NCBI GenBank assembly: GCA_029263635.1
Contig: JAJUFY010000095.1
Coordinates: forward strand, 1-7,750
From: Ectothiorhodospiraceae bacterium
Lineage (GTDB): Bacteria > Pseudomonadota > Gammaproteobacteria > Nitrococcales > AK92
Length of the DNA stretch: 7,750 bases
Direction of reading: 5' to 3'
In this document: piece by piece, positions 1-7,516 of the stretch
Position numbering within the stretch: the first letter of the stretch is position 1
Layout: each line of letters opens with the position of its first letter
Notes under the pieces: model-generated
Databases searched by the model: none
The model's input: the letters and a program-made list of their open reading frames with translations, nothing else
What the model was told of the DNA's origin: nothing
Made by a program: the position numbers and the translations under genes

Positions 1-37
1 CGTGCTGTTCCTGCTGGTGCTGCTGCGCTGGGGGTAG
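1..37 (+). CDS. 3' end of a small membrane protein, probably DUF2160/GlpU-like (partial)
   Basis: Only the C-terminus is present: with codons starting at base 2 it reads VLFLLVLLRWG and then TAG at 35-37. The tail is almost wholly hydrophobic and ends in RWG, as expected for the last membrane segment of the ~90-residue DUF2160 proteins. Those proteins are encoded in glycerol-type ABC transporter operons (glpSTPQUV order) between the permease genes and the substrate-binding protein gene. A large substrate-binding protein gene follows on the same strand, which fits that position. The family call rests on 11 residues plus context, so it is an inference; any membrane protein ending in a helix is possible. 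Confidence 0.5.
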   Translation, partial: VLFLLVLLRWG

Positions 38-54
38 CGCGCCGGCAAAACGCA

Positions 55-110
55 TTCAGGCGCAAGCCTGAGTCCGGCGGGGTGCCGCCGGAGAAGCCGC
101 CCGCGGGCGG
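55..110 (+). promoter_or_regulatory. Cluster of three hairpins between the glpU-like and substrate-binding protein genes
   Basis: Three perfect inverted repeats lie in succession in the 119-base gap. The first is TCAGGC/GCCTGA (56-61 with 66-71), closed by a GCAA tetraloop of the GNRA class. The second is TCCGGCGG/CCGCCGGA (73-80 with 85-92), with loop GGTG. The third is a 14-base palindrome, CCGCCCGCGGGCGG (97-110). None is followed by a T-run, so they do not look like a terminator. Stable hairpins inside transporter operons often act in mRNA processing or stability, raising binding-protein levels above permease levels. That role is inferred here from position only. Confidence 0.55.
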
Positions 111-156
111 GAGAAGAACCCCAAGCTCAGTGATGAGTGCTCAAGGAGAGAGAAAC

Positions 157-1902
<1,746 letters not shown>

Positions 1903-1921
1903 ACCAGGCTAATCCCAGCCG

Positions 1922-1947
1922 ACGGGCAGCTGCGGCTGCCCGTTTTC
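1922..1947 (+). terminator. Intrinsic terminator of the transporter operon
   Basis: A perfect 9-bp stem, ACGGGCAGC (1922-1930) with GCTGCCCGT (1935-1943), has loop TGCG and is followed by TTTCGTT. It starts 19 bases after the stop codon of the substrate-binding protein gene. The T-run lies only on the plus-strand side, so it should end plus-strand transcription. It also sits just past the stop of the convergent H-NS-like gene but lacks a U-tract in that direction. Confidence 0.85.
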
Positions 1948-1958
1948 GTTGCCTGGCG

Positions 1959-2288
1959 TCACTGATGCGGTCGGCGCTCCAGGTCGGCCAGGCTGTGACC
2001 GGACATTTCCCATTGCCGCACCCAGCCTGGCTTGGCGCCAGTGCCGTCCCAGGTCAGCCGCGGGTCGAACGGATGCTGGTAATGCTGGCTGCCGGGCCGC
2101 CGGAAATAGCCGGCTTCCACCGCGCCGCCCGAGAGCAGATCGGCAACGGCTGTTCCCCACTCGTCGGCTAGATTGCGCAGATGGTAGTCGGTGGCTTCCG
2201 GGTCGCGCGCCCGGCGCGCTTGGATCTCTTGCGCGATCCGCTGGTGCAGGCTGACCAGATCGCGCAGGGAATAGTTGCTGAGGTCCAT
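1959..2288 (-). CDS. H-NS family nucleoid-associated DNA-binding protein
   Basis: This is a 109-residue protein starting at the ATG at 2288 (minus strand), with a GGGAGAA Shine-Dalgarno just upstream. The longer frame from 2348 adds 20 residues before this site and is less likely. Residues 1-28 (MDLSNYSLRDL onward) form a charged helical region like the H-NS oligomerisation segment. Residues 70-104 are the C-terminal DNA-binding domain: Y70, then TWDGTGAKP (79-87), then GHSLADL (97-103). This lines up with TWTGQGRTP and GKSLDDF of E. coli H-NS. The family binds AT-rich minor grooves and silences or bends DNA. The hook is unusual: the arginine of the Q/R-G-R element is replaced by A85 followed by K86. 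The middle (about 35-68) does not resemble the usual H-NS linker. The gene is divergent from ktrA and convergent with the transporter operon. Family call is strong; targets are unknown. Confidence 0.78.
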   Translation of the reverse strand: MDLSNYSLRDLVSLHQRIAQEIQARRARDPEATDYHLRNLADEWGTAVADLLSGGAVEAGYFRRPGSQHYQHPFDPRLTWDGTGAKPGWVRQWEMSGHSLADLERRPHQ

Positions 2289-2489
2289 CGTCGGTTCTCC
2301 CTGAAAACCCCGTAGCTCTAGCGATAAGGGCGTCGCCGGAGGGTGCAAAGGGGCACGCCGCCTGGCGGTTCAGGCGCGCCCGGAAGGTCCGGCTGCCTAT
2401 CGGCCAAGGCGGTAGCAGCCCCGCGCTTGCGCAGGCCGCCTCCTGCCGGCATGTCGGATTCGGACGGCATGCCGTTGGGGCGAGGACAG
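2289..2489. promoter_or_regulatory. Divergent intergenic region between the H-NS-like gene and ktrA
   Basis: These 201 bases must hold the promoters of two divergent units, but no convincing -35/-10 pair is visible on either strand. The best minus-strand match is weak: TTGCAC (complement of 2343-2348) and TATCGC (complement of 2321-2326), 16 bases apart. Small inverted repeats are present: CGCCTG/CAGGCG (2359-2364 with 2371-2376), CCGGA/TCCGG (2380-2384 with 2388-2392), and CGGCATG/CATGCCG (2447-2453 with 2468-2474). The last ends eight bases before the ktrA Shine-Dalgarno and could fold in its leader. The lower-GC part at about 2290-2330 is the likeliest promoter for the H-NS-like gene. Confidence 0.35.
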
Positions 2490-3146
2490 ATGCGGAACAA
2501 GTTTGCGGTGATCGGCCTGGGCGGCTTCGGCAGCACGGTGGCCACGGAACTGCAGCGGCTGGGCAACGAGGTGCTGGGGCTCGATCGCGACGAGGCGCGC
2601 GTTAACGCCATCGCCGAGCGGATTTCGCATGCGGTGATCGCCGATGCCCGCGATGAGCGGGTCCTGGAGGAATTCGGCCTGGCGGGTTATGACGCTGTGG
2701 TCGTGGCCATCGGCGAGGACCTGGAGTCGAACATCCTCTGTACGCTGGCGCTCAAGCACATGGGCACGCGACAGGTCTGGGTGAAGGCGGTGACACCCAG
2801 CCACCATCGCATCCTGGCGCGGCTGGGGGCCGATCGCATCATCAATCCCGAGCAGGAGATCGGCATTCACGTCGCTCAGACCCTGGCCCGCCCGAACGTG
2901 CTGGACTACATCAGCTTGGGGGACGGCTATTTCGTCGTCGAGCTCGACCTGCCGGCCAAGCTCGACGGCCAGCGGCTGGCGGAGCTCGCGCTGGCGGAGC
3001 GCTACGGCATCCATTACGTCGGGCTCAAGCGCGGCCGGCGGCCGCAGTTCGATCCACCGGAGCAGGTTGTCCTGCGGCAGGGCGATCATCTGCTGCTGGT
3101 CGGGCAGCTGCAGCAGCTCCAGCGCTTCGGCCGCAACGTCCTATGA
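2490..3146 (+). CDS. ktrA: KtrA/TrkA-type RCK regulatory subunit of a K+ uptake system
   Basis: This is a 218-residue cytoplasmic protein, the standard size for a single-copy RCK subunit; TrkA is about twice as long. Residues 4-130 form the RCK N domain, a Rossmann fold with GLGGFG at 9-14 and D32 at the end of the second strand for nucleotide ribose. Residues about 135-214 form the RCK C domain. KtrA assembles as an octameric ring under the membrane subunit and gates it in response to bound ATP/ADP or NAD(H). The ATG at 2490 gives MRNKFAVIGLGGFG, the normal KtrA N-terminus, and has GAGG at 2482-2485, a short four-base spacing. In-frame ATGs at 2343, 2451 and 2469 would add low-complexity Gly/Pro/Arg residues. 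The stop overlaps the ktrB start by ATGA, so the two are translationally coupled. Confidence in family is high. Confidence 0.92.
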   Translation: MRNKFAVIGLGGFGSTVATELQRLGNEVLGLDRDEARVNAIAERISHAVIADARDERVLEEFGLAGYDAVVVAIGEDLESNILCTLALKHMGTRQVWVKAVTPSHHRILARLGADRIINPEQEIGIHVAQTLARPNVLDYISLGDGYFVVELDLPAKLDGQRLAELALAERYGIHYVGLKRGRRPQFDPPEQVVLRQGDHLLLVGQLQQLQRFGRNVL

Positions 3147-4510
3147 GGCAGTGGCTGCCCGGCTGGCTCGCTGGCCCGCCCGCGCAGCCTCGGGTCGTCG
3201 CGCGGCCGCCGGCGCAGGTCCTGAGCCTGCTGTTTCTCGGCCTGATCCTCGCAGGAACGCTGCTGCTGAAGCTGCCGTTTGCGACGACCGCGCCGATTTC
3301 CTGGCTGGATGCCCTGTTCACGGCGGCATCGGCCGTTACCGTCACCGGGCTGACCGTGCTCGATCCCGGGACGGCGTTCACCCACTACGGCCACGTCGTG
3401 CTGCTGTTGCTGATCCAGCTCGGCGCGCTCGGCATCATCACCTTCGCGACCCTGATCCTGTCGCTGCTGGGACAGCGCCTGGGGCTGCGGCAGCAGCTGC
3501 TGCTGCGGGACGACCTCAATCAGACGTCGCTCGGTGATCTGGCGCGGCTGGCACGGCTGATCGCCGCCGTCGTGCTGCTCATGGAAGCGGCGGGCACCCT
3601 GCTGCTGGCGTTCCGCTTCGTGCCGCTGCTGGGCTGGAGCGAGGGGCTGTTCCAGGCGCTGTTCCATGCCGTCTCGGCCTTCTGCAACGCCGGCTTCTCC
3701 CTGCTGCCGGACGGGTTGTCCGGGCTGGGGGAGGACCCGTTGGTAAGCCTGGCGGTGTCGGCGCTGATCGTGGTCGGCGGCGTCGGCTTCAACGTGCTGG
3801 CCGACCTGTGGCAGTGGCGGCGATCCGGTTTCCAGCGGTTGAGCCTGCACAGCCACCTGACCCTAGCCGGCACCGCCATGCTGCTGGGCGCCGGTTTCAT
3901 CGGCTTCCTGGCCCTAGAGTGGAGCAATCCGGACACCCTGGGCCAGTACGGATCGGTCTTCGACCGGCTGCTGATCGCCTGGCTGCAGGCGGTGACGCCG
4001 CGCAGCGCAGGATTCGCGAGCGTCGATACCAGCCGCCTGGAGGACGGCACCACGCTGCTGATGATCGTGCTGATGTTCATCGGTGGTGGCAGTACCTCGG
4101 CCGCCGGCGGCATCAAGGTCGCCACCTTCATGGTGCTGATCATCGCCACCGTCGCCTTTGCCCGTGGCCGGCGCGAGCCGGTCGCTTTCGGCCGCAGCAT
4201 CGAGCCCACCGGGGTTCTGAAGGTCCTGGCGCTGACGTCCGTCAGCATGCTGGTGGTGCTGACCGGTGCCTTCCTGCTGCTCGTCAGCCAGCCGCTGCCT
4301 TTCCTCGATCTGCTGTTCGAGGCGGTGTCGGCCGCGGCTACCTGCGGCCTGTCCCGCGGCGCCACCGGGCAACTGGACTCCTTCGGCCGGCTGACACTGA
4401 TCGTGCTGATGTTCATCGGCCGGATCGGCCCCCTGATCTTCGGCGTGCGGCTGGCAACGGTTGGCGCGACCCGCATCCGCTACCCGTACGGCCGGGTCTA
4501 TCTGGGCTGA
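3143..4510 (+). CDS. ktrB: KtrB/TrkH-type K+ transporter membrane subunit
   Basis: This is a 455-residue polytopic inner-membrane protein that forms the K+ pathway gated by KtrA; in KtrAB systems transport is commonly Na+-dependent. The four membrane-pore-membrane repeats are recognisable from their filter loops: TVTGL (66-70), CNAGF (181-185), RSAGF (287-291) and TCGLS (400-404). The filter glycines are G69, G184, G290 and G402. The glycine/serine-rich intramembrane gate loop of the third repeat is GGGSTSAAGGIK (314-325). The C-terminus RIRYPYGRVYLG is the usual basic tail that contacts the RCK ring. Length fits KtrB (~450) rather than TrkH (~480). The start ATG at 3143 overlaps the ktrA stop. 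No filter or gate residue appears missing, so the protein should work. An unusual feature is the proline/arginine-rich N-terminus of about 25 residues before the first helix. Confidence 0.93.
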   Translation: MRQWLPGWLAGPPAQPRVVARPPAQVLSLLFLGLILAGTLLLKLPFATTAPISWLDALFTAASAVTVTGLTVLDPGTAFTHYGHVVLLLLIQLGALGIITFATLILSLLGQRLGLRQQLLLRDDLNQTSLGDLARLARLIAAVVLLMEAAGTLLLAFRFVPLLGWSEGLFQALFHAVSAFCNAGFSLLPDGLSGLGEDPLVSLAVSALIVVGGVGFNVLADLWQWRRSGFQRLSLHSHLTLAGTAMLLGAGFIGFLALEWSNPDTLGQYGSVFDRLLIAWLQAVTPRSAGFASVDTSRLEDGTTLLMIVLMFIGGGSTSAAGGIKVATFMVLIIATVAFARGRREPVAFGRSIEPTGVLKVLALTSVSMLVVLTGAFLLLVSQPLPFLDLLFEAVSAAATCGLSRGATGQLDSFGRLTLIVLMFIGRIGPLIFGVRLATVGATRIRYPYGRVYLG

Positions 4511-4536
4511 TTTTCGCCTCCGCCTTCCCGGCCGCG

Positions 4537-4542
4537 TACAAT
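4537..4542 (+). promoter_or_regulatory. Possible -10 element upstream of the helicase gene
   Basis: TACAAT matches five of six bases of the sigma-70 -10 consensus and lies in the 58-base gap after ktrB. No good -35 is found 16-18 bases upstream; TTCGCC at 4513-4518 is the nearest candidate. No terminator lies between ktrB and the helicase, so read-through from ktrAB is also possible. Confidence 0.25.
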
Positions 4543-4568
4543 TCCCCGCTCGATGTGGGAGGGGAAGC

Positions 4569-6608
4569 ATGCTCGATCCGGATCAGATCAGGGTAGTGGC
4601 GCACGAAACCGGTCCGGCGGCAGTGCTGGCCGGAGCCGGGTCGGGCAAGACCCGCTGCACCACCGAGCGGGCGGCACGGCGCCTGACGGAATCCGCTGTG
4701 CCCAGCGAAGGGCTGATCCTGCTCACCTTTACCAACAAGGCCGCCGCCGAGATGCGCGAGCGGCTGCGCAAGCGTCTTCCCGAGAGCGTGAAGCTGCCTT
4801 GGATCGGGACGTTCCACAGCTTCGGCAACCGCCTGCTGCGCAGTCATGGCCGGCGCATCGGCGTGCCGTCGAACGCCACGCTGATGGATGCCGACGATGC
4901 CAGCCGCATGCTGGACGCCTTCCTGGCCGTGCCGTTGCCGGACAAGAGCCGCCGCATCGACGCCCTGCGCCTGTACGAGACGGTCTGCGCCCATGGGCTG
5001 GACGTCACTGAAGAGGCGGATGTCGACGCCATCGAAGCGCTCTGCGCCCGGCACGGCTTCAGCGGCCACGCCTGCCGCGGCTTTATCGAGGCGCTGCGGC
5101 GTTTCGAGGCCGAGAAGAGGCGGGCGGCAGTGCTGGACTTCGCCGACCTGATCCTGCTCCCGCAGCGCCTGCTGCGCCGCCATCCGTCGCTGCAGGAGAC
5201 GCTGCGCCAGACCCTGCGCGACGTCACCGTGGACGAGGCGCAGGACACCGACGGCGCCCAGTTCCGGCTGCTGCAGCTGATCACCCCGCTCGACAACACC
5301 GTGCTGCTGGTCGGGGACGACGATCAGGCCATTTACGAGTGGCGGCACGCCCGCCCCGAGAACATGCGCGACTTCATCGAGCGCTACGGCGCCACCGTCT
5401 ACCGGCTGGAGCGTAATTACCGTTCCACGCCGGCCATCGTCAGTGGCGGCGCGGCGCTGGTGCGGCATAACGAGAACCGGCTGGAGAAAAATCCCTATGC
5501 GGTGCGCCCGGCCCCGCCGGCCGACACCGTGCGGCTGGTCGAGTACGAGGACGGCGAGGCCATGGCCGACGGCGTTGCCGAACGCATTGCCGCCGCGATT
5601 GCTACCGGCACCAGCCCTGCCGACATTGCCGTGCTCTACCGCAAGAACCGGCTGTCGCGCATCGTCGAGACCGCGCTGCTGCGCCAGGGCATTCCGTACC
5701 GAATCAAGGCCGGCACCGATCTCCTCAGCTATGCCGAGGTGCGCATGATGCTGGCCGCCGGCCGCATGGCGACCAACCGGCGCGATGTGCGGGCGCTGGC
5801 GCGGCTGGCCGATCTGGTGCCGGGGCTGGGCGCCAAGGGAGTAGGGCACATGGTTGCCGCCGGCGACGAGCCGCTGCTGCAGACCGGCCGGCTGTCGGCC
5901 AAGGCCGCGCAGGGCGTGCGGGAGCTTGCTGCGGCGCTGGAAGCCCTGTACCGGCGCGGCCCCGGCGAGCTGCTGGAGTGGTGCGAACAGACCCCGCTGT
6001 TCCGCGCCTGGCTGCACGGCCGCGCCCGTGCGTCGCTGCAGGCGGCCGGCCGGCCGACCGATCCGCAGGAGGTGCGCCAAGCCCTGCGGCCGGCGCTGGC
6101 GCGCATGGGAGCGGTCCAGGCAGCCATGCGCAAGCGGCTGGAGAGCCTGCTGGGCGGCAGCCTCGACGAGCGCTGGGCGACGGCGCTGGAGGTGATCGCC
6201 GCCGGCACCGACGAGGCGGAATCGGACGTGCCGAAAGTCACGCTGTGCACCGTGCATGCCTCGAAGGGGCTAGAATGGTCGACCGTCCATCTGTTCGGCT
6301 TTTCGGAAGGGCTGATGCCGATGGCGCGGGAAGACGTGGTCGAGAACCTGCCGGAGGAGCGGCGGCTGGCCTATGTGGCGCTGACCCGCGCGCAGAACCA
6401 GATCATCCTGCACCATGCCGACCGGCTCGATCTCGGCAACGGCGCCGGCCCCGGCCGTTTCGCCGTATCGCGCTTTCTCCACGAGATCGCCCAAGGCCAC
6501 AAGGTGGAAACCATCGACCGCCGCCCCGGGGGCGACAAGCCGACCGACCCCGATAGCCGGGCGACGGCGCGGGACTGGATCGCGCAGATGCGCAAGGCCA
6601 TCAGTTAG
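4569..6608 (+). CDS. UvrD/Rep-like superfamily 1A ATP-dependent DNA helicase
   Basis: This is a 679-residue cytoplasmic helicase expected to translocate 3'-5' on single-stranded DNA and unwind duplexes during repair or replication restart. The start is the ATG at 4569, with GGGAGGGG at 4557-4564 as Shine-Dalgarno. An in-frame upstream ATG at 4461 lies inside ktrB. Motifs in order: Q-motif glutamine Q6; Walker A AGAGSGKT (21-28); motif Ia LTFTNKAAAEM (52-62); Ib GTFHSF (80-85); Walker B VDEAQ (221-225); motif III GDDDQAIYEWRHA (249-261); motif IV NYRST (283-287); motif V VHASKGLEW (562-570); motif VI YVALTRAQ (602-609). All catalytic residues are present. Only about 70 residues follow motif VI, fewer than in UvrD or PcrA, so the C-terminal Tudor-like RNA polymerase-binding domain is probably absent. 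Motif III has RHA where RGA is usual. It could be a Rep-like or lineage-specific paralogue rather than the cell's main UvrD. It follows ktrB by 58 bases with no obvious functional link. Confidence 0.9.
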   Translation: MLDPDQIRVVAHETGPAAVLAGAGSGKTRCTTERAARRLTESAVPSEGLILLTFTNKAAAEMRERLRKRLPESVKLPWIGTFHSFGNRLLRSHGRRIGVPSNATLMDADDASRMLDAFLAVPLPDKSRRIDALRLYETVCAHGLDVTEEADVDAIEALCARHGFSGHACRGFIEALRRFEAEKRRAAVLDFADLILLPQRLLRRHPSLQETLRQTLRDVTVDEAQDTDGAQFRLLQLITPLDNTVLLVGDDDQAIYEWRHARPENMRDFIERYGATVYRLERNYRSTPAIVSGGAALVRHNENRLEKNPYAVRPAPPADTVRLVEYEDGEAMADGVAERIAAAIATGTSPADIAVLYRKNRLSRIVETALLRQGIPYRIKAGTDLLSYAEVRMMLAAGRMATNRRDVRALARLADLVPGLGAKGVGHMVAAGDEPLLQTGRLSAKAAQGVRELAAALEALYRRGPGELLEWCEQTPLFRAWLHGRARASLQAAGRPTDPQEVRQALRPALARMGAVQAAMRKRLESLLGGSLDERWATALEVIAAGTDEAESDVPKVTLCTVHASKGLEWSTVHLFGFSEGLMPMAREDVVENLPEERRLAYVALTRAQNQIILHHADRLDLGNGAGPGRFAVSRFLHEIAQGHKVETIDRRPGGDKPTDPDSRATARDWIAQMRKAIS

Positions 6609-6712
6609 GGATTGCGGCCGCGGAATTAACGGCCCGGCGAGGCCGCCCGCGGCCTGTGTTCCCGGCCGTCCCCGCTCACGCCGCGCCTGAGGGAATTGGG
6701 CGTTAAAACTGT

Positions 6713-6741
6713 TTGCGTGGCGGTCCAGTTTGTTTTATCGT
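6713..6741 (+). promoter_or_regulatory. Weak candidate promoter upstream of the T-tailed hairpin
   Basis: TTGCGT (6713-6718) and TATCGT (6736-6741) are separated by 17 bases and match the sigma-70 hexamers at three and four of six positions. If real, the transcript would start just upstream of or within the hairpin at 6745, making that hairpin an attenuator for the RRM gene. The match is poor and rests on spacing only. Confidence 0.18.
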
Positions 6742-6744
6742 CCG

Positions 6745-6766
6745 AAATCGGTCCGACCGATTTTTT
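6745..6766 (+). terminator. T-tailed hairpin: helicase terminator or leader attenuator
   Basis: AAATCGGT (6745-6752) pairs perfectly with ACCGATTT (6756-6763) around a CCG loop, and a run of six T occupies 6761-6766. This has intrinsic-terminator form, though the stem's base is A-T rich and its tail overlaps the T-run. It lies 136 bases past the helicase stop and could end that transcript. The 5' arm has an alternative partner at 6779-6788, so it may also be switchable. Confidence 0.6.
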
Positions 6767-6767
6767 C

Positions 6768-6773
6768 TATGAT
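6768..6773 (+). promoter_or_regulatory. Possible -10 element for the RRM gene
   Basis: TATGAT matches five of six consensus bases and follows directly after the T-tailed hairpin. Transcription from here would give a leader of about 150 nt before the ATG at 6929, a length like that of cold-shock mRNA leaders. No -35 hexamer is visible 15-20 bases upstream; that space is filled by the CCGA...TCGG repeats, so an activator or alternative sigma factor would be needed. Confidence 0.3.
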
Positions 6774-6928
6774 TCCTGCCGATTTCGGGGTATTTCGCCT
6801 CGCCTTCCTGCAGATTCGAGAGATAACCGGCTTGCGACCAGGCGAGCGGAACCCCGGTATGAGTTCGGCCGTGGATGCCGCTCATAACAGTCCCGGTATC
6901 GAGGACGATGGCCGGGAGTTTCTCTGCT

Positions 6929-7231
6929 ATGAGTGAAATGGCCTATATGAAGTCGATTTACGTGGGCAACCTGCCCTTTAGCGCCTCCGAAGACGAAGTC
7001 CGCGATCTGTTTGCCGCTTACGGCCAGGTCGAGTCGGTGCGGCTGATGACCGATCGCGAAACCGGTCGGCCGCGTGGTTTCGGATTCGTGAAGATGGCTA
7101 CCGACGATGCCGATGCCGCGATCAAGGCACTTGACGGTCAGACCTTCGGCGGCCGCAACCTGCGCGTCAACGAGGCCGAGGACCGCAAAGGTCCTGGCGC
7201 CGGCGGTCCGCGCCCGGCTCGGCGCTGGTAA
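6929..7231 (+). CDS. Small RRM-domain RNA-binding protein
   Basis: This is a 100-residue protein consisting of one RNA recognition motif and a short basic tail. RNP2 is IYVGNL (10-15) and RNP1 is RGFGFVKM (49-56). The aromatic residues Y11, F51 and F53 that stack on RNA bases are all present. The domain runs from about residue 8 to 84, followed by a Gly/Pro/Arg tail (GPGAGGPRPARRW) that is shorter than the glycine-rich tails of cyanobacterial Rbp proteins. Bacterial proteins of this type bind single-stranded RNA, are often cold-induced and probably act as RNA chaperones. The ATG at 6929 is preferred because GGGAG lies at 6914-6918, ten bases upstream. Internal ATGs at 6938 and 6947 have no such site, and starts at 6875 or 6908 precede it. 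The gene appears monocistronic, with a structured leader before it and hairpins after. Confidence 0.93.
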   Translation: MSEMAYMKSIYVGNLPFSASEDEVRDLFAAYGQVESVRLMTDRETGRPRGFGFVKMATDDADAAIKALDGQTFGGRNLRVNEAEDRKGPGAGGPRPARRW

Positions 7232-7254
7232 GGCGCGGTACGGCGCCCACGAAC

Positions 7255-7284
7255 GCGGGAGCGGCCGTTAGGCCGAACTCCCGC
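7255..7284 (+). terminator. GC-rich hairpin after the RRM gene (first of two)
   Basis: GCGGGAG (7255-7261) pairs with CTCCCGC (7278-7284). Inside it CGGCC (7262-7266) pairs with GGCCG (7271-7275), with loop GTTA and a two-base AA bulge, giving 12 pairs. It begins 23 bases after the RRM stop. No T-run follows directly, so it may act together with the next hairpin or serve as a 3' stabiliser. Confidence 0.5.
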
Positions 7285-7288
7285 CGAG

Positions 7289-7317
7289 GCGCGGCCGGTG
7301 CCCCGGCCGCGCGCTTT
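7289..7317 (+). terminator. Second GC-rich hairpin after the RRM gene, with a short T-tail
   Basis: GCGCGGCCGG (7289-7298) pairs perfectly with CCGGCCGCGC (7303-7312) around loop TGCC, followed by GCTTTC. The 10-bp all-GC stem with a minimal T-run fits a weak intrinsic terminator of a high-GC organism. It is the likeliest end of the RRM transcript. Confidence 0.6.
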
Positions 7318-7516
7318 CAGGCCTGCTTTGGTTCCTCCCGGCGCGTTGTAGTCCTGACGCTCGCCCCCCACGTTGATTTCTAGCCGTTTCGCGCAGGCGA
7401 TCTGTGCCTGACTGGCTCTGTGTCATCCATCCGTCCCGCTGTTGCGCTGCGGAGATCATGTCCGTGCGATGCGGCTGCGTGGCGACGGCGCGGCAGTTTT
7501 CCGTGGTGACGAGGCA

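Larger units (their letters stand above)
6609..6928 (+). other. Non-coding region and probable structured leader before the RRM gene
   Basis: The region contains no credible gene; the small frames at 6696-6887 and 6730-6936 lack Shine-Dalgarno sites and familiar composition. Its first part is GC-rich, with a hairpin AGGCCG/CGGCCT (6640-6645 with 6650-6655) that has almost no U-tail. From about 6700 to 6800 it becomes clearly AT-richer than anything else in the window, as expected for a promoter or a regulated leader. It then holds the T-tailed hairpin at 6745-6766, a TATGAT box at 6768, a hairpin at 6858-6886 (TATGAG/CTCATA plus CGGC/GCCG) and a possible pairing over the Shine-Dalgarno (TCCCGG 6891-6896 with CCGGGA 6912-6917). 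Confidence 0.55.

Noticed and set aside
2343..2489. N-terminal extension of ktrA from the ATG at 2343
   Set aside because: The extra 49 residues are low-complexity Gly/Pro/Arg with no homology pattern. The Rossmann fold begins right after the ATG at 2490, which has its own Shine-Dalgarno.
3086..4476. Two minus-strand frames across ktrA/ktrB (256 and 318 codons)
   Set aside because: They are antisense to clear transporter genes. One is glutamine/arginine-rich and the other serine/arginine-rich, typical of antisense translation of Leu-rich membrane genes.
4413..6257. 614-codon open frame on the minus strand across the helicase gene
   Set aside because: It is antisense to a gene with all helicase motifs. 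Long antisense frames are common in GC-rich DNA, and the translation is rich in His/Gln/Arg/Gly with no recognisable motif or suitable Shine-Dalgarno.
6696..6936. Small frames of 63 and 68 codons before the RRM gene
   Set aside because: They have no Shine-Dalgarno and overlap each other, the T-tailed hairpin and, for the longer, the RRM start. Their composition does not look like protein, and the region reads better as a leader.
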